Of a DNA stretch of 9,122 nucleotides, positions 1-6,366 are shown one piece after another. This stretch comes from Methyloligella sp. (GTDB lineage Bacteria; Pseudomonadota; Alphaproteobacteria; Rhizobiales; JALUTE01), in the NCBI GenBank assembly GCA_027058255.1, contig JALUTE010000394.1, forward strand, positions 1 through 9,122. Reading direction: 5' to 3'. The notes under the pieces are model-generated. The model was not told the DNA's origin. It saw nothing but the letters and a program-made list of their open reading frames with translations, and searched no databases. The position numbers were made by a program, and so were the translations under genes. Position 1 is the stretch's first letter. Each line of letters begins with the position of its first letter.

Positions 1-2
1 CG

Positions 3-443
3 CGCGAGGGCGAGGTGCTGCCCTGGCGCCGGCCGGCTGCGGTGCGCGCGCCGCGGCCCGCGCCGGCCCGCCTCGAGCGCGCCGTTCTGCGCGCGCCAGC
101 CCCGCGCCCGGCGCGACCGCCCGTCCTCTCTGTCTCGGCGGCGGTCGCGCCGCCCCCCGCGCCGCGTCCCGCCCCGGCCCTGCGCGGCTCCACCGGCCCC
201 TTCCATGTGCAGATCGGAGCCTTTCTCTCGGAGCGCGATGCGCGTCTGCGCCTCAATGAGGTGCGTGGCAAGGCCGCCGGCCTGCTCGCCGACCATCCGC
301 CCGTCACCACCATGTTCCAGCCGCGCGCCGACCGGGTCTATTACCGCGCCCGTTTCGCCGGGTTCGACAAGACCAAGGCCCGATCCACCTGCGCGCGCCT
401 CAAGCGCCAGCGCATCGCCTGCATCGTCATGCGCGCAAACTGA
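3..443 (+). CDS. SPOR-domain protein, C-terminal part; probable D-alanyl-D-alanine carboxypeptidase (5' end outside window)
   Basis: The reading frame is open from the window edge (first whole codon at 3) to a TGA at 441-443, so about 146 C-terminal residues are visible and the start lies upstream. The first 60 or so residues are a low-complexity Ala/Pro/Arg linker. From nt 201 a SPOR-type fold begins (FHVQIGAF, later YYRARFAGF) and ends with ARLKRQRIACIVMRAN. SPOR domains bind glycan strands lacking stem peptides, usually at the septum. The ending YRARFAGF...C..LK...I.C...RA is, from family knowledge, typical of the SPOR tail on alphaproteobacterial penicillin-binding DacC/DacF-like carboxypeptidases, which trim the terminal D-Ala of peptidoglycan in the periplasm. 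The catalytic SxxK domain is not in the window, so the enzyme assignment is inference and another SPOR protein is possible. It converges on the J-domain gene with only 10 nt between stop codons and no terminator hairpin. Confidence 0.75.
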   Translation, partial: REGEVLPWRRPAAVRAPRPAPARLERAVLRAPAPRPARPPVLSVSAAVAPPPAPRPAPALRGSTGPFHVQIGAFLSERDARLRLNEVRGKAAGLLADHPPVTTMFQPRADRVYYRARFAGFDKTKARSTCARLKRQRIACIVMRAN

Positions 444-453
444 GGCCGCCATA

Positions 454-1158
454 TCAATCGCCGCCGAGCAGGACGTCCTTGGCCTGGTTGATCTTGGCGG
501 CAAGATACGTGGAGCCGCCCTGGTCCGGGTGCACCTTCTTCATGAGCTGGCGGTGCGCGCGATGGATGGCCTCGGGGCTCGCGCCCGGCTCGAGGCCGAG
601 AATGCGATACGCCTCCTCGCGGGTCATGGGACCCCCGCTCTCGCCGGATGGCGCATCGCCGCCGGCCATGGCCTCGCGCCAATCGGGCTGCGTGCGATCC
701 AGATAGGCCTCGATGAGCTGGGCCGCCTTGGGATCCTCGGCCAGGCACTCGCCGCGAAGGGCGATGAGCTCGCCGAGGGAGAGGTCGGAGAGCATGCGGC
801 CGGCGAAACGGCCCTCGAGCACACGCCCCGCCATCTCCCCGCTGTCATGGTCGAGGATCATCTCGACCCTGTCCGTGCGCACCGAGGACGTCCGGCCCGG
901 GGTCTTGTCGGTTCGCCCCATGGGGAAGGGAAAGCCGAAGCCCCCGCTGCGCCAGAGCAGCGAGAGGCCGAGGGCACCGAGTGGCGCGGCCGCGGCGAAG
1001 CGACCGGTCACGGTGAGCAGGAAGGCAAGGGCCAGGAGCGCACCGCCAGCGATCTTGCGCAGCGTGCGCGCCAGATCCACGGGATTGGCCCGGGCGATGC
1101 CGCGCATGGCGTAGAGGACGAGGGCGAGAGCCGCAAGGCCGATGAGAAAATAGGCCAT
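454..1158 (-). CDS. membrane-anchored DnaJ-domain protein (Tim14/DjlA-like layout)
   Basis: A 234-residue protein with hydrophobic N-terminal segments (about residues 2-18, then 37-52 and 54-70), a charged middle region and a C-terminal J domain (about 178-234, EEAYRILGLEPGAS...). The HPD motif that stimulates Hsp70 ATPase activity is intact at 210-212 (KKVHPDQGG). The J domain lies at the extreme C-terminus and lacks the Gly/Phe and zinc-finger regions of DnaJ. It is therefore a specialised co-chaperone that would recruit DnaK to the membrane, in an arrangement like mitochondrial Pam18/Tim14. The middle region (about 92-160, with RMLSDLSLGELIAL) is not a domain I can name. The ATG at 1158 is preceded by AGGG about 6 nt upstream, which overlaps the stop of the vWA gene, and the intergenic gap is only 8 nt. 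Co-transcription and perhaps coupled translation with the vWA gene are likely. The client is unknown. Confidence 0.88.
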   Translation of the reverse strand: MAYFLIGLAALALVLYAMRGIARANPVDLARTLRKIAGGALLALAFLLTVTGRFAAAAPLGALGLSLLWRSGGFGFPFPMGRTDKTPGRTSSVRTDRVEMILDHDSGEMAGRVLEGRFAGRMLSDLSLGELIALRGECLAEDPKAAQLIEAYLDRTQPDWREAMAGGDAPSGESGGPMTREEAYRILGLEPGASPEAIHRAHRQLMKKVHPDQGGSTYLAAKINQAKDVLLGGD

Positions 1159-1166
1159 GGCATGCC

Positions 1167-1910
1167 CTATTCGAGCTGCTCGAGAAGGAGGCGTGCCTCA
1201 CCCGAGACCGAGGTCTTCCCCAAATCGGCGAGTGCCTTGAGGCCCCCTGTGGCATAGGTGGCGACGGCCTTCAGAAGTGCGCGAAGCTGGGATGCCGCCC
1301 CGGCGTCGAAGCGGCAATAGGCGCCATGGGTGAGCCGCGCGATCTCGCGAAAGGCGATCTCGGCCGCCGGGTCGTGCCCCTCCTGAAACAGGAAGACGCG
1401 CACGCCCAACAGGCCGAGCTTGCCGGCGCTGTCGGCGAGGGCGTCGACGTTCTCCTCCATGCAGTCGCCCACATAGACCATGGCGTCCACCCGGCCCCGC
1501 TCCGCCTCCCGGCGCGCATGGGCGAGCACCTTGCCGATCTGGGTGAAGCCGCCGCGGCAGGCGACCTGGGTCATGAGGCGCGCGAGCGCGTCCGGGTTGG
1601 AGACCCATTTGCTGGCCCTGCACTCGCCCATGCCGCGGAAATAGACGAGCTGCACATCCAGGCCGCCCACCTCCTCCACCGCATGGAACATGTCCGCCTG
1701 CATGGCGAGCGCCATGTCCCATGTGGGCTGGCGGCTCATGGTCGCGTCCATGGCGAAGATCAGCCGGCCGCGGCGGGCACCGGCCGGTCCCTTGGGCGTC
1801 ATGGTCCGCACCTGTTGCAAGAAGGCCGCCACCTCCGCATCGCTCGATGGCGCGGCTTGCGGCTGGCCTGCGCCGGGCTTTGCCGGCGGCTTGCGGCTGT
1901 CGCGTCCCAT
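1167..1910 (-). CDS. von Willebrand factor type A domain protein
   Basis: A 247-residue protein with no signal peptide or membrane segment, so probably cytoplasmic. A basic, Pro/Ala-rich N-terminus (1-24) precedes a vWA fold. The metal-ion-dependent adhesion site is recognisable: DATMS at 55-59 (the D-x-[ST]-x-S element), the Thr of GGFTQIG at 123, and the Asp of YVGDCMEE at 149. A Mg-dependent protein-protein interaction is therefore plausible. Other landmarks are QLVYFRGMGECRASKW (87-102) and the C-terminal REIARLTHGAYCRFD (188-202). I remember this as a conserved alphaproteobacterial vWA family next to a DnaJ-like gene, but it has no established function that I know of. The start at 1910 is chosen because GAGGA lies 7 nt upstream. 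In-frame ATGs at 1928 and 1946 would add 6 or 12 residues but have poorer ribosome sites. It follows putA by about 110 nt and precedes the J-domain gene by 8 nt. Confidence 0.85.
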   Translation of the reverse strand: MGRDSRKPPAKPGAGQPQAAPSSDAEVAAFLQQVRTMTPKGPAGARRGRLIFAMDATMSRQPTWDMALAMQADMFHAVEEVGGLDVQLVYFRGMGECRASKWVSNPDALARLMTQVACRGGFTQIGKVLAHARREAERGRVDAMVYVGDCMEENVDALADSAGKLGLLGVRVFLFQEGHDPAAEIAFREIARLTHGAYCRFDAGAASQLRALLKAVATYATGGLKALADLGKTSVSGEARLLLEQLE

Positions 1911-1917
1911 CTTCGAA

Positions 1918-1922
1918 TCCTC
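1918..1922 (-). promoter_or_regulatory. ribosome binding site deciding the vWA start
   Basis: On the minus strand GAGGA lies 7 nt before the ATG at 1910. The site falls inside the codons that the alternative ATG at 1928 would translate. This favours the shorter protein but does not exclude the longer one. Confidence 0.5.
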
Positions 1923-1984
1923 GATCATTGCGTGCCTGCGCACCATGCGCCCGCCCTGCCCCGTCCTGCTGCCTCGAACATGGT

Positions 1985-2002
1985 CCCTCGCGGGCGCGAG
2001 GG
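1985..2002. other. 8-bp inverted repeat between putA and the vWA gene
   Basis: CCCTCGCG and CGCGAGGG are perfect complements separated by 2 nt; as RNA this would be a 7-bp stem with a 4-nt loop. It lies 18 nt after the putA stop on the minus strand. No T-tract follows in the putA direction, so it is not a canonical intrinsic terminator. It could pause transcription, protect the 3' end of putA mRNA, or do nothing. In such GC-rich DNA a chance palindrome of this size is possible. Confidence 0.35.
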
Positions 2003-2020
2003 CAAGCGGGGCCGGCCGGC

Positions 2021-5000
2021 TCAAGGCTGCCCGCCGCCCTCGCCTTGCCCATCCTCCCCATCGCCGTCGGCATCGGAGGTGAGCGAGAGCAGCGCCACGT
2101 TCCCACCGGTTGCCGTGATGTCGGTCGTGCGCGTGCGCTCCACCGCGTAGCGCAGCAGCGTATGGGGCCCGCCGGCCTTCGGTCCCGTTCCCGAGAGCCC
2201 CTCGCCCCCGAAGGGCTGGACGCCGACGACGGCGCCGATCTGATCGCGATTGACATAGAGATTGCCCACCCGCACCCGTTCGGCCACGAAATCGGCCGTC
2301 GCGCGAATGCGGCTGTGGAGCGCCAGGGTGAGGCCATAGCCGGTGCCGTTGATGGCCTCGCAGACCGCGTCCAGCCAGTCGCGCGCGAACCGTACCACAT
2401 GCAGGATGGGGCCGAACACCTCGCGCTCCAACACGCCGATGTCGTCGATCTCGAAGGCCGCCGGGGTCACATAGGTGCCCTGGCGGCAGTCGGGCGGCAG
2501 GGGCAGATCGACGAGGAGGCGGGCCTGGCTCTCCATCCGGTGCTTGTGGGCGTTGAGGGCATCCTCGGCGGCGAGGTCGATCACCGGGCCCACATCGGTG
2601 GCATAGTCCATGGGATCGCCGATCACGAGGCATTCCATGGCGCCGGTGAGCATGGCGATCACGCGCTCGGCAATATCGTTCTGCAGGAAGAGCACGCGCA
2701 GGGCCGAGCAGCGCTGCCCGGCGCTGTCGAAGGCGGAGCGCACCGCATCGCGCACCACGTGCTCCGGCAGGGCGGAGCTGTCCACGATCATGGCGTTGAT
2801 GCCGCCGGTCTCGGCGATGAAGGGAATGATCGGCCCCTCGCGCGCCGCGAGCGCACGGGCGATGATCGCCGCCGTGTCGGTGCCCCCGGTGAAGGCGATG
2901 CCGGAGACGCGCGGGTCCGCCACGAGGCGCGCCCCGACGGTCTCGCCCGCGCCGGGGAGGAGATGCAGGACATCGCCCGGCACGCCCGCCTGGTGCATGA
3001 GGCGCACCGCGCAATAGGCGGTAAGCGGGGTTTGCTCGGCAGGCTTGGCGACGACTGCATTGCCCGCCGCCAGCGCCGCGGCCACCTGGCCGGTGAAGAT
3101 GGCGAGGGGAAAGTTCCAGGGGGAGATGCAGGCGAAGGTGCCTCGGCCATGCAGGGAGAGGAGATTCTCCTCGCCCGTCGGGCCCTTGAGGGCGATCGGC
3201 CCGGCGAACAGCCGGCGGGCCTCGGCCGCATAGTAGCGCAGGAAGTCCGCCGCCTCGCGCACCTCGGCAAGCGCATTGTCCAGGGTCTTTCCCGCCTCGC
3301 GCACCATGAGCGCCATGAGATGGGCGCGCTCTCGCTCGATGAGATCGGCCGCCCTGTCGAGAATTTCCGCCCGGGCCGGGCCGCCCATCCGGTCCCAGGC
3401 CGGCCCCGCGCCGGTGGCGGCATCGAGGGCGGCATCCATATGCTCCGGCCTCGCGGTGGTGCAGGTGCCAACCCGAACGCGCCTGTCGTGGGTCGCGTGC
3501 ACCGCCCAATCGGGCTCGCCGGTATGGGCCTCGCCCTTGACGATGGGCCCGGCAGCGGCGGCGAGGCTGAGGGCGCTCTCCATGGCCGCGACCAGCGGCG
3601 CGCGCTGGGCCGCATCCCACAATGCGATGCCGAGGCTGTTGCGCCGCTCGGCCCCGTAGAGGTCGGGCGGGCGCGGGATGTCGGGATGCGGGCCGGGACC
3701 CAGGGCCTCGGCGCGCTCGAAGGGGTCGCGAATGATCTCGGCCACCGGCGCCTCGTCGTCGGCGAGGCGGCGCACGAAGGAGGTGTTGGCGCCATTCTCG
3801 AGCAGGCGGCGGACGAGATAGGACAACAGGTCGTCATGCCCGCCCACGGGTGCGTAGATCCGGCAGGGCCGACCAAAGCCGGATGGCCCGATCACCTCTT
3901 CATAGAGGGCCTGCCCCATGCCGTGCAGGCGTTGGAACTCATACGCTCGGTCGCCCGCCATGGTGGCGACGGCGGCCACGGTGTGGGCATTGTGGGTCGC
4001 AAACTGGGGGTAGAAGAGATCCGGCTCCGACAGAACAAAACGCGCGCAGGCGAGATAGGCCACGTCCGTGTTCACCTTGCGCGTGAAGACCGGGTAATCC
4101 ACGAGGCCCGCCATCTGGGCGGCTTTGATCTCGGCGTCCCAATAGGCGCCTTTCACCAGACGCAGCGGAATGCGCCGTCGCGCCTGGCGCGCCACATCGG
4201 CAAGCCAGCGCAGAACCGCCATGGCCCGCTTGCCATAGGCCTGGACGGCGAGGCCGAAACCGGGCCAGCCGGCAAGCGCAGGGTCGGCGAGCACATCGGC
4301 GAAGATCTGCAAGGTGAGATCGAGCCGGTCCTGCTCCTCGGCGTCGATGGTGAGGGAGAGCCCCGCCTCATGCGCCGCGCGGGCGAGCTCCAGCACGCGC
4401 CCCGCCACCTCGCGGCGCGCCCGCGCGGCCTGTGACGGCTCGAAGCGGGGATGCAGTGCCGAGAGCTTCACGGAGATGCCGGGCCGCGCCATGAGCGTGC
4501 GAAAGCCCTCGCCCTCGGCGGCGCCCGCCGCGCCGCCGGCGGCCCGCACGGCGGCCATGTAACGCGCGAAATAGCGTTCGGCGTCCCGGGCCGTGCGCGC
4601 CGCCTCGCCGAGCATGTCGTAGGAGAGCAGGTAGCCGGCCTCCTGCCAGGGCTTGGCCCGCTCCAGCGCCTCGGGCATGGTGCGGCCCAGGACGAACTGG
4701 TCCCCGAGGATCCGCATGGCGCGGCGCAGGGCCTCGCGGATGACGGGCTCTCCGCTGCGCGCCACCAGCCGTTTCACGAGGGCGCCTGCGCCCGCGCCTT
4801 CCGCCTTGGCCAGGGAGATGACCCGGCCCGTCAGCATCAGGCCCCAGGTGGAGGCATTGACGAAGAGGCTGTCCGAGGCCCCGAGATGGCGCTCCCAGTC
4901 GCCTTCGGCGATCTTCTCGGCAATCAGCCTGTCCGCCGTCTCGGCGTCGGGCACGCGCAGGAGGGCCTCGGCGAGGCACATGAGGATCACCCCCTCCTCG

Positions 5001-5245
5001 CTGGTCAGCCCATATTCGTGCATCAGGGCGTCGATGCCGCCGAAGCGGCGCCGGCCTGCCCGCGCCGCATGGGTGAGGCGCCGGGCGAGAACCTCGATCC
5101 GGCGGCGCTCCTCGGAGGTGAAATGGGCGCTCTCGATGAACGCACCCACGAGCCGCGCCTCGTCCGCCAGGCAATCCTGGGCGATGGCGTGGCGCGGCGG
5201 CAGGCGGGCGAGGGTCTCCCCCTCGCCGATCACGGTGTCGTTCAT
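2021..5245 (-). CDS. putA: bifunctional proline dehydrogenase / L-glutamate gamma-semialdehyde dehydrogenase (PutA, no DNA-binding domain)
   Basis: A 1074-residue PutA that oxidises proline to P5C (FAD, electrons to the quinone pool) and then glutamate semialdehyde to glutamate (NAD). Residues about 20-130 form the helical N-terminal arm. The PRODH barrel follows, with SVKLSALHPRFE (258-269), DAEEQDR (301-307), KGAYWDAE (365-372), ATHNAHT (416-422), EFQRLHGMG (436-444) and the substrate-binding arginine pair R479/R480 in YLVRRLLENGANTSF. The dehydrogenase half spans about 590-1055: SPWNFPLAIF (708-717), FTGGTD (785-790), general base E812 in ETGG, catalytic C846 in AGQRCSALR, and PFGGEGLSGTGPKAGG (1011-1026). 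It ends with an acidic Gly/Asp/Glu tail (about 1058-1074). The N-terminal ribbon-helix-helix repressor domain of enteric PutA is absent, so this is a short, non-regulatory PutA. The start is supported by GGAGGG 5 nt upstream. It is transcribed divergently from panC. Confidence 0.97.
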   Translation of the reverse strand: MNDTVIGEGETLARLPPRHAIAQDCLADEARLVGAFIESAHFTSEERRRIEVLARRLTHAARAGRRRFGGIDALMHEYGLTSEEGVILMCLAEALLRVPDAETADRLIAEKIAEGDWERHLGASDSLFVNASTWGLMLTGRVISLAKAEGAGAGALVKRLVARSGEPVIREALRRAMRILGDQFVLGRTMPEALERAKPWQEAGYLLSYDMLGEAARTARDAERYFARYMAAVRAAGGAAGAAEGEGFRTLMARPGISVKLSALHPRFEPSQAARARREVAGRVLELARAAHEAGLSLTIDAEEQDRLDLTLQIFADVLADPALAGWPGFGLAVQAYGKRAMAVLRWLADVARQARRRIPLRLVKGAYWDAEIKAAQMAGLVDYPVFTRKVNTDVAYLACARFVLSEPDLFYPQFATHNAHTVAAVATMAGDRAYEFQRLHGMGQALYEEVIGPSGFGRPCRIYAPVGGHDDLLSYLVRRLLENGANTSFVRRLADDEAPVAEIIRDPFERAEALGPGPHPDIPRPPDLYGAERRNSLGIALWDAAQRAPLVAAMESALSLAAAAGPIVKGEAHTGEPDWAVHATHDRRVRVGTCTTARPEHMDAALDAATGAGPAWDRMGGPARAEILDRAADLIERERAHLMALMVREAGKTLDNALAEVREAADFLRYYAAEARRLFAGPIALKGPTGEENLLSLHGRGTFACISPWNFPLAIFTGQVAAALAAGNAVVAKPAEQTPLTAYCAVRLMHQAGVPGDVLHLLPGAGETVGARLVADPRVSGIAFTGGTDTAAIIARALAAREGPIIPFIAETGGINAMIVDSSALPEHVVRDAVRSAFDSAGQRCSALRVLFLQNDIAERVIAMLTGAMECLVIGDPMDYATDVGPVIDLAAEDALNAHKHRMESQARLLVDLPLPPDCRQGTYVTPAAFEIDDIGVLEREVFGPILHVVRFARDWLDAVCEAINGTGYGLTLALHSRIRATADFVAERVRVGNLYVNRDQIGAVVGVQPFGGEGLSGTGPKAGGPHTLLRYAVERTRTTDITATGGNVALLSLTSDADGDGEDGQGEGGGQP

Positions 5246-5250
5246 GTCGT

Positions 5251-5256
5251 CCCTCC
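5251..5256 (-). promoter_or_regulatory. putA ribosome binding site
   Basis: GGAGGG sits 5 nt before the ATG at 5245 on the minus strand. It fits anti-Shine-Dalgarno pairing and fixes the PutA start at MNDTVIGEGE. Confidence 0.75.
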
Positions 5257-5272
5257 CCGCTTTCGCGCCCCC

Positions 5273-5278
5273 ATATTA
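5273..5278 (-). promoter_or_regulatory. putative putA -10 box
   Basis: The minus strand reads TAATAT (one mismatch to TATAAT within the GCTAATATGG context), a rare AT-rich island in GC-rich surroundings. It lies 27 nt upstream of the putA ATG, giving a short leader of about 20 nt that contains the ribosome site. No good TTGACA-like -35 is seen at 17-nt spacing; that position (5296-5301) is half of an inverted repeat. This suggests activator dependence or operator overlap. Confidence 0.45.
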
Positions 5279-5287
5279 GCAGAAGGT

Positions 5288-5301
5288 CTCGCCTTGGCGA
5301 G
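5288..5301. promoter_or_regulatory. candidate operator: inverted repeat CTCGCC-N2-GGCGAG at the putA promoter
   Basis: The 6-bp arms are perfect complements around a TT centre. One arm coincides with the -35 position expected from the TAATAT -10 box of putA. Because this PutA has no DNA-binding domain, a separate regulator is expected; in many alphaproteobacteria that is a Lrp/AsnC-type PutR. No regulator gene lies in the window. A chance GC-rich palindrome cannot be excluded. Confidence 0.35.
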
Positions 5302-5314
5302 GCGGCCGTGGCGG

Positions 5315-5343
5315 TGGAAGCGGGTGGCCGTGCTTGCTATGGT
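5315..5343 (+). promoter_or_regulatory. putative panC promoter (extended -10 type)
   Basis: TGCTATGGT at 5335-5343 matches an extended -10 (TG-n-TATGGT). TGGAAG at 5315-5320 is a poor -35 at 17-nt spacing. Transcription would start near 5350, giving a leader of about 60 nt before panC. This is weak evidence from consensus matching only. Confidence 0.3.
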
Positions 5344-5385
5344 CGCTGCGCCTGCGGGCAGCCGATCGGGTTGGTTTTCGAGAAC

Positions 5386-5392
5386 AAGGAGG
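5386..5392 (+). promoter_or_regulatory. strong but distant Shine-Dalgarno sequence of panC
   Basis: AAGGAGG is an ideal ribosome site, but it ends 16 nt before the panC ATG at 5409. No ATG, GTG or TTG occurs at the usual 5-10 nt distance. The conserved PanC N-terminus (a short lead into the ALVPTMG motif) argues for 5409 as the start. Confidence 0.5.
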
Positions 5393-5408
5393 CATTCGGG
5401 CGACGGCA

Positions 5409-6302
5409 ATGGGCGCAGTGACGGCAAGGATCGAGACCGTGCGCACGGTGGACGAGCTGCGTGCCCAGGTGGCGGCCTGGCGCCGCCAGGGGCTGCGCAT
5501 CGCCCTGGTTCCGACCATGGGCGCGCTTCACGAGGGCCATCTCTCTCTGGTGGAGCTCGCACTCGGCGCGGCGGATCGAGTGGTGGTCTCGATTTTCGTC
5601 AACCCGACCCAGTTCGGGCCGGAGGAGGATTTCGCAACCTATCCACGCAGCGAGGCGCAGGACCGGGCCAAGCTCGCCGCCCTCGGCGCGCATCTCGTCT
5701 TCGCTCCGGGCGAGGAGGAGATGTTCGCGCCCGACTTCTCCACCGAGGTCTTCGTGGCCGGCGTCTCGGAGGGTCTGTGCGGCGCCTCGCGCCCGCACTT
5801 CTTCGCCGGCGTTGCCACCATCGTCGCCAAGCTGCTCAACCAGTGCCAGCCGGACATCGCCGTGTTCGGCGAGAAGGACTATCAGCAGCTCCTGGTCATT
5901 CGCCGCATGGTGCGCGATCTCGACATGCCCGTCGACATTCTCGCAGCGCCCATTGTGCGCGACAGCGACGGCCTCGCCCTTTCCTCGCGCAACGCCTATC
6001 TCTCGGCGGCCGAGCGGCAGATCGCCCCCCTTCTCCATCGGGCCATCGCCGACATGGCGCAGGATGTGGCGGAGGGCCGGCCCATGAGCGAGGCGCTGGA
6101 GGCCGCCCGCCGGCGCCTTGAAGGGGCGGGGTTCGAGGTGGACTATCTCGAGATCCGCGGTGCGGCGGACCTCGTCCCCTTCGAGGGCGAGCAGCCGGAC
6201 CGGCCCGCGCGCGTCTTCGCGGCGGCCTGGCTCGGGCGCACGCGCCTCATCGACAATGTGCCGGTGCCCACCACCGGCACTGAGAGCGAAGGCGCGGCAT
6301 AG
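5409..6302 (+). CDS. panC: pantothenate synthetase (pantoate--beta-alanine ligase)
   Basis: A 297-residue cytoplasmic enzyme that joins pantoate and beta-alanine, using ATP via a pantoyl-adenylate, to give pantothenate, the precursor of coenzyme A. Its length is close to the usual 280-300 of the family. Conserved elements in order are LVPTMGALHEGHLSL (33-47, the HxGH nucleotide-binding signature), SIFVNPTQFGPEEDF (61-75), EGLCGASRPHFFAGVATIV (121-139), FGEKDYQQL (153-161, ATP and pantoate contacts) and RDSDGLALSSRNAYLS (184-199, containing the KMSKS-like segment). The ATG at 5409 gives the expected N-terminus; in-frame codons further upstream show no family similarity. No panB or panD is in the window, so the pathway genes are scattered. 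The gene is divergent from putA. The DUF1566 gene follows 64 nt downstream on the same strand with no terminator between, so they are probably co-transcribed. Confidence 0.97.
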   Translation: MGAVTARIETVRTVDELRAQVAAWRRQGLRIALVPTMGALHEGHLSLVELALGAADRVVVSIFVNPTQFGPEEDFATYPRSEAQDRAKLAALGAHLVFAPGEEEMFAPDFSTEVFVAGVSEGLCGASRPHFFAGVATIVAKLLNQCQPDIAVFGEKDYQQLLVIRRMVRDLDMPVDILAAPIVRDSDGLALSSRNAYLSAAERQIAPLLHRAIADMAQDVAEGRPMSEALEAARRRLEGAGFEVDYLEIRGAADLVPFEGEQPDRPARVFAAAWLGRTRLIDNVPVPTTGTESEGAA

Positions 6303-6366
6303 CCGCCCCGATCCCGCCGCGCCCGCTCGCACGCCCACCCGCCTCGCCGAGAACAACGCACGCGCC

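Noticed and set aside
205..1257. A 350-codon rightward frame over the SPOR gene end and antisense to the J-domain gene
   Set aside because: Both real genes are well supported in other frames; this translation is compositionally biased and featureless.
1167..3620. An 817-codon leftward open frame covering the vWA gene and a large part of putA
   Set aside because: Only its last ~250 codons are a real protein (vWA). The upstream part is an out-of-frame reading of putA, rich in Arg/Gly/Ala, and the real start has its own ribosome site.
1721..4435. A 904-codon rightward open frame antisense to putA
   Set aside because: It mirrors putA on the opposite strand in GC-rich DNA where stop codons are rare. 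Its translation is low-complexity (Gly/Arg/His/Ala-rich) with no recognisable domain, whereas the minus strand encodes an intact PutA.
5246..5408. Riboswitch or structured leader upstream of panC or putA
   Set aside because: The putA leader is only about 20 nt and the panC leader about 60 nt. No conserved riboswitch core or terminator-antiterminator pair is visible.
4451..6121. A 556-codon rightward frame running from antisense putA into panC
   Set aside because: It crosses the divergent promoter region and reads panC in the wrong frame. No domain is recognisable.
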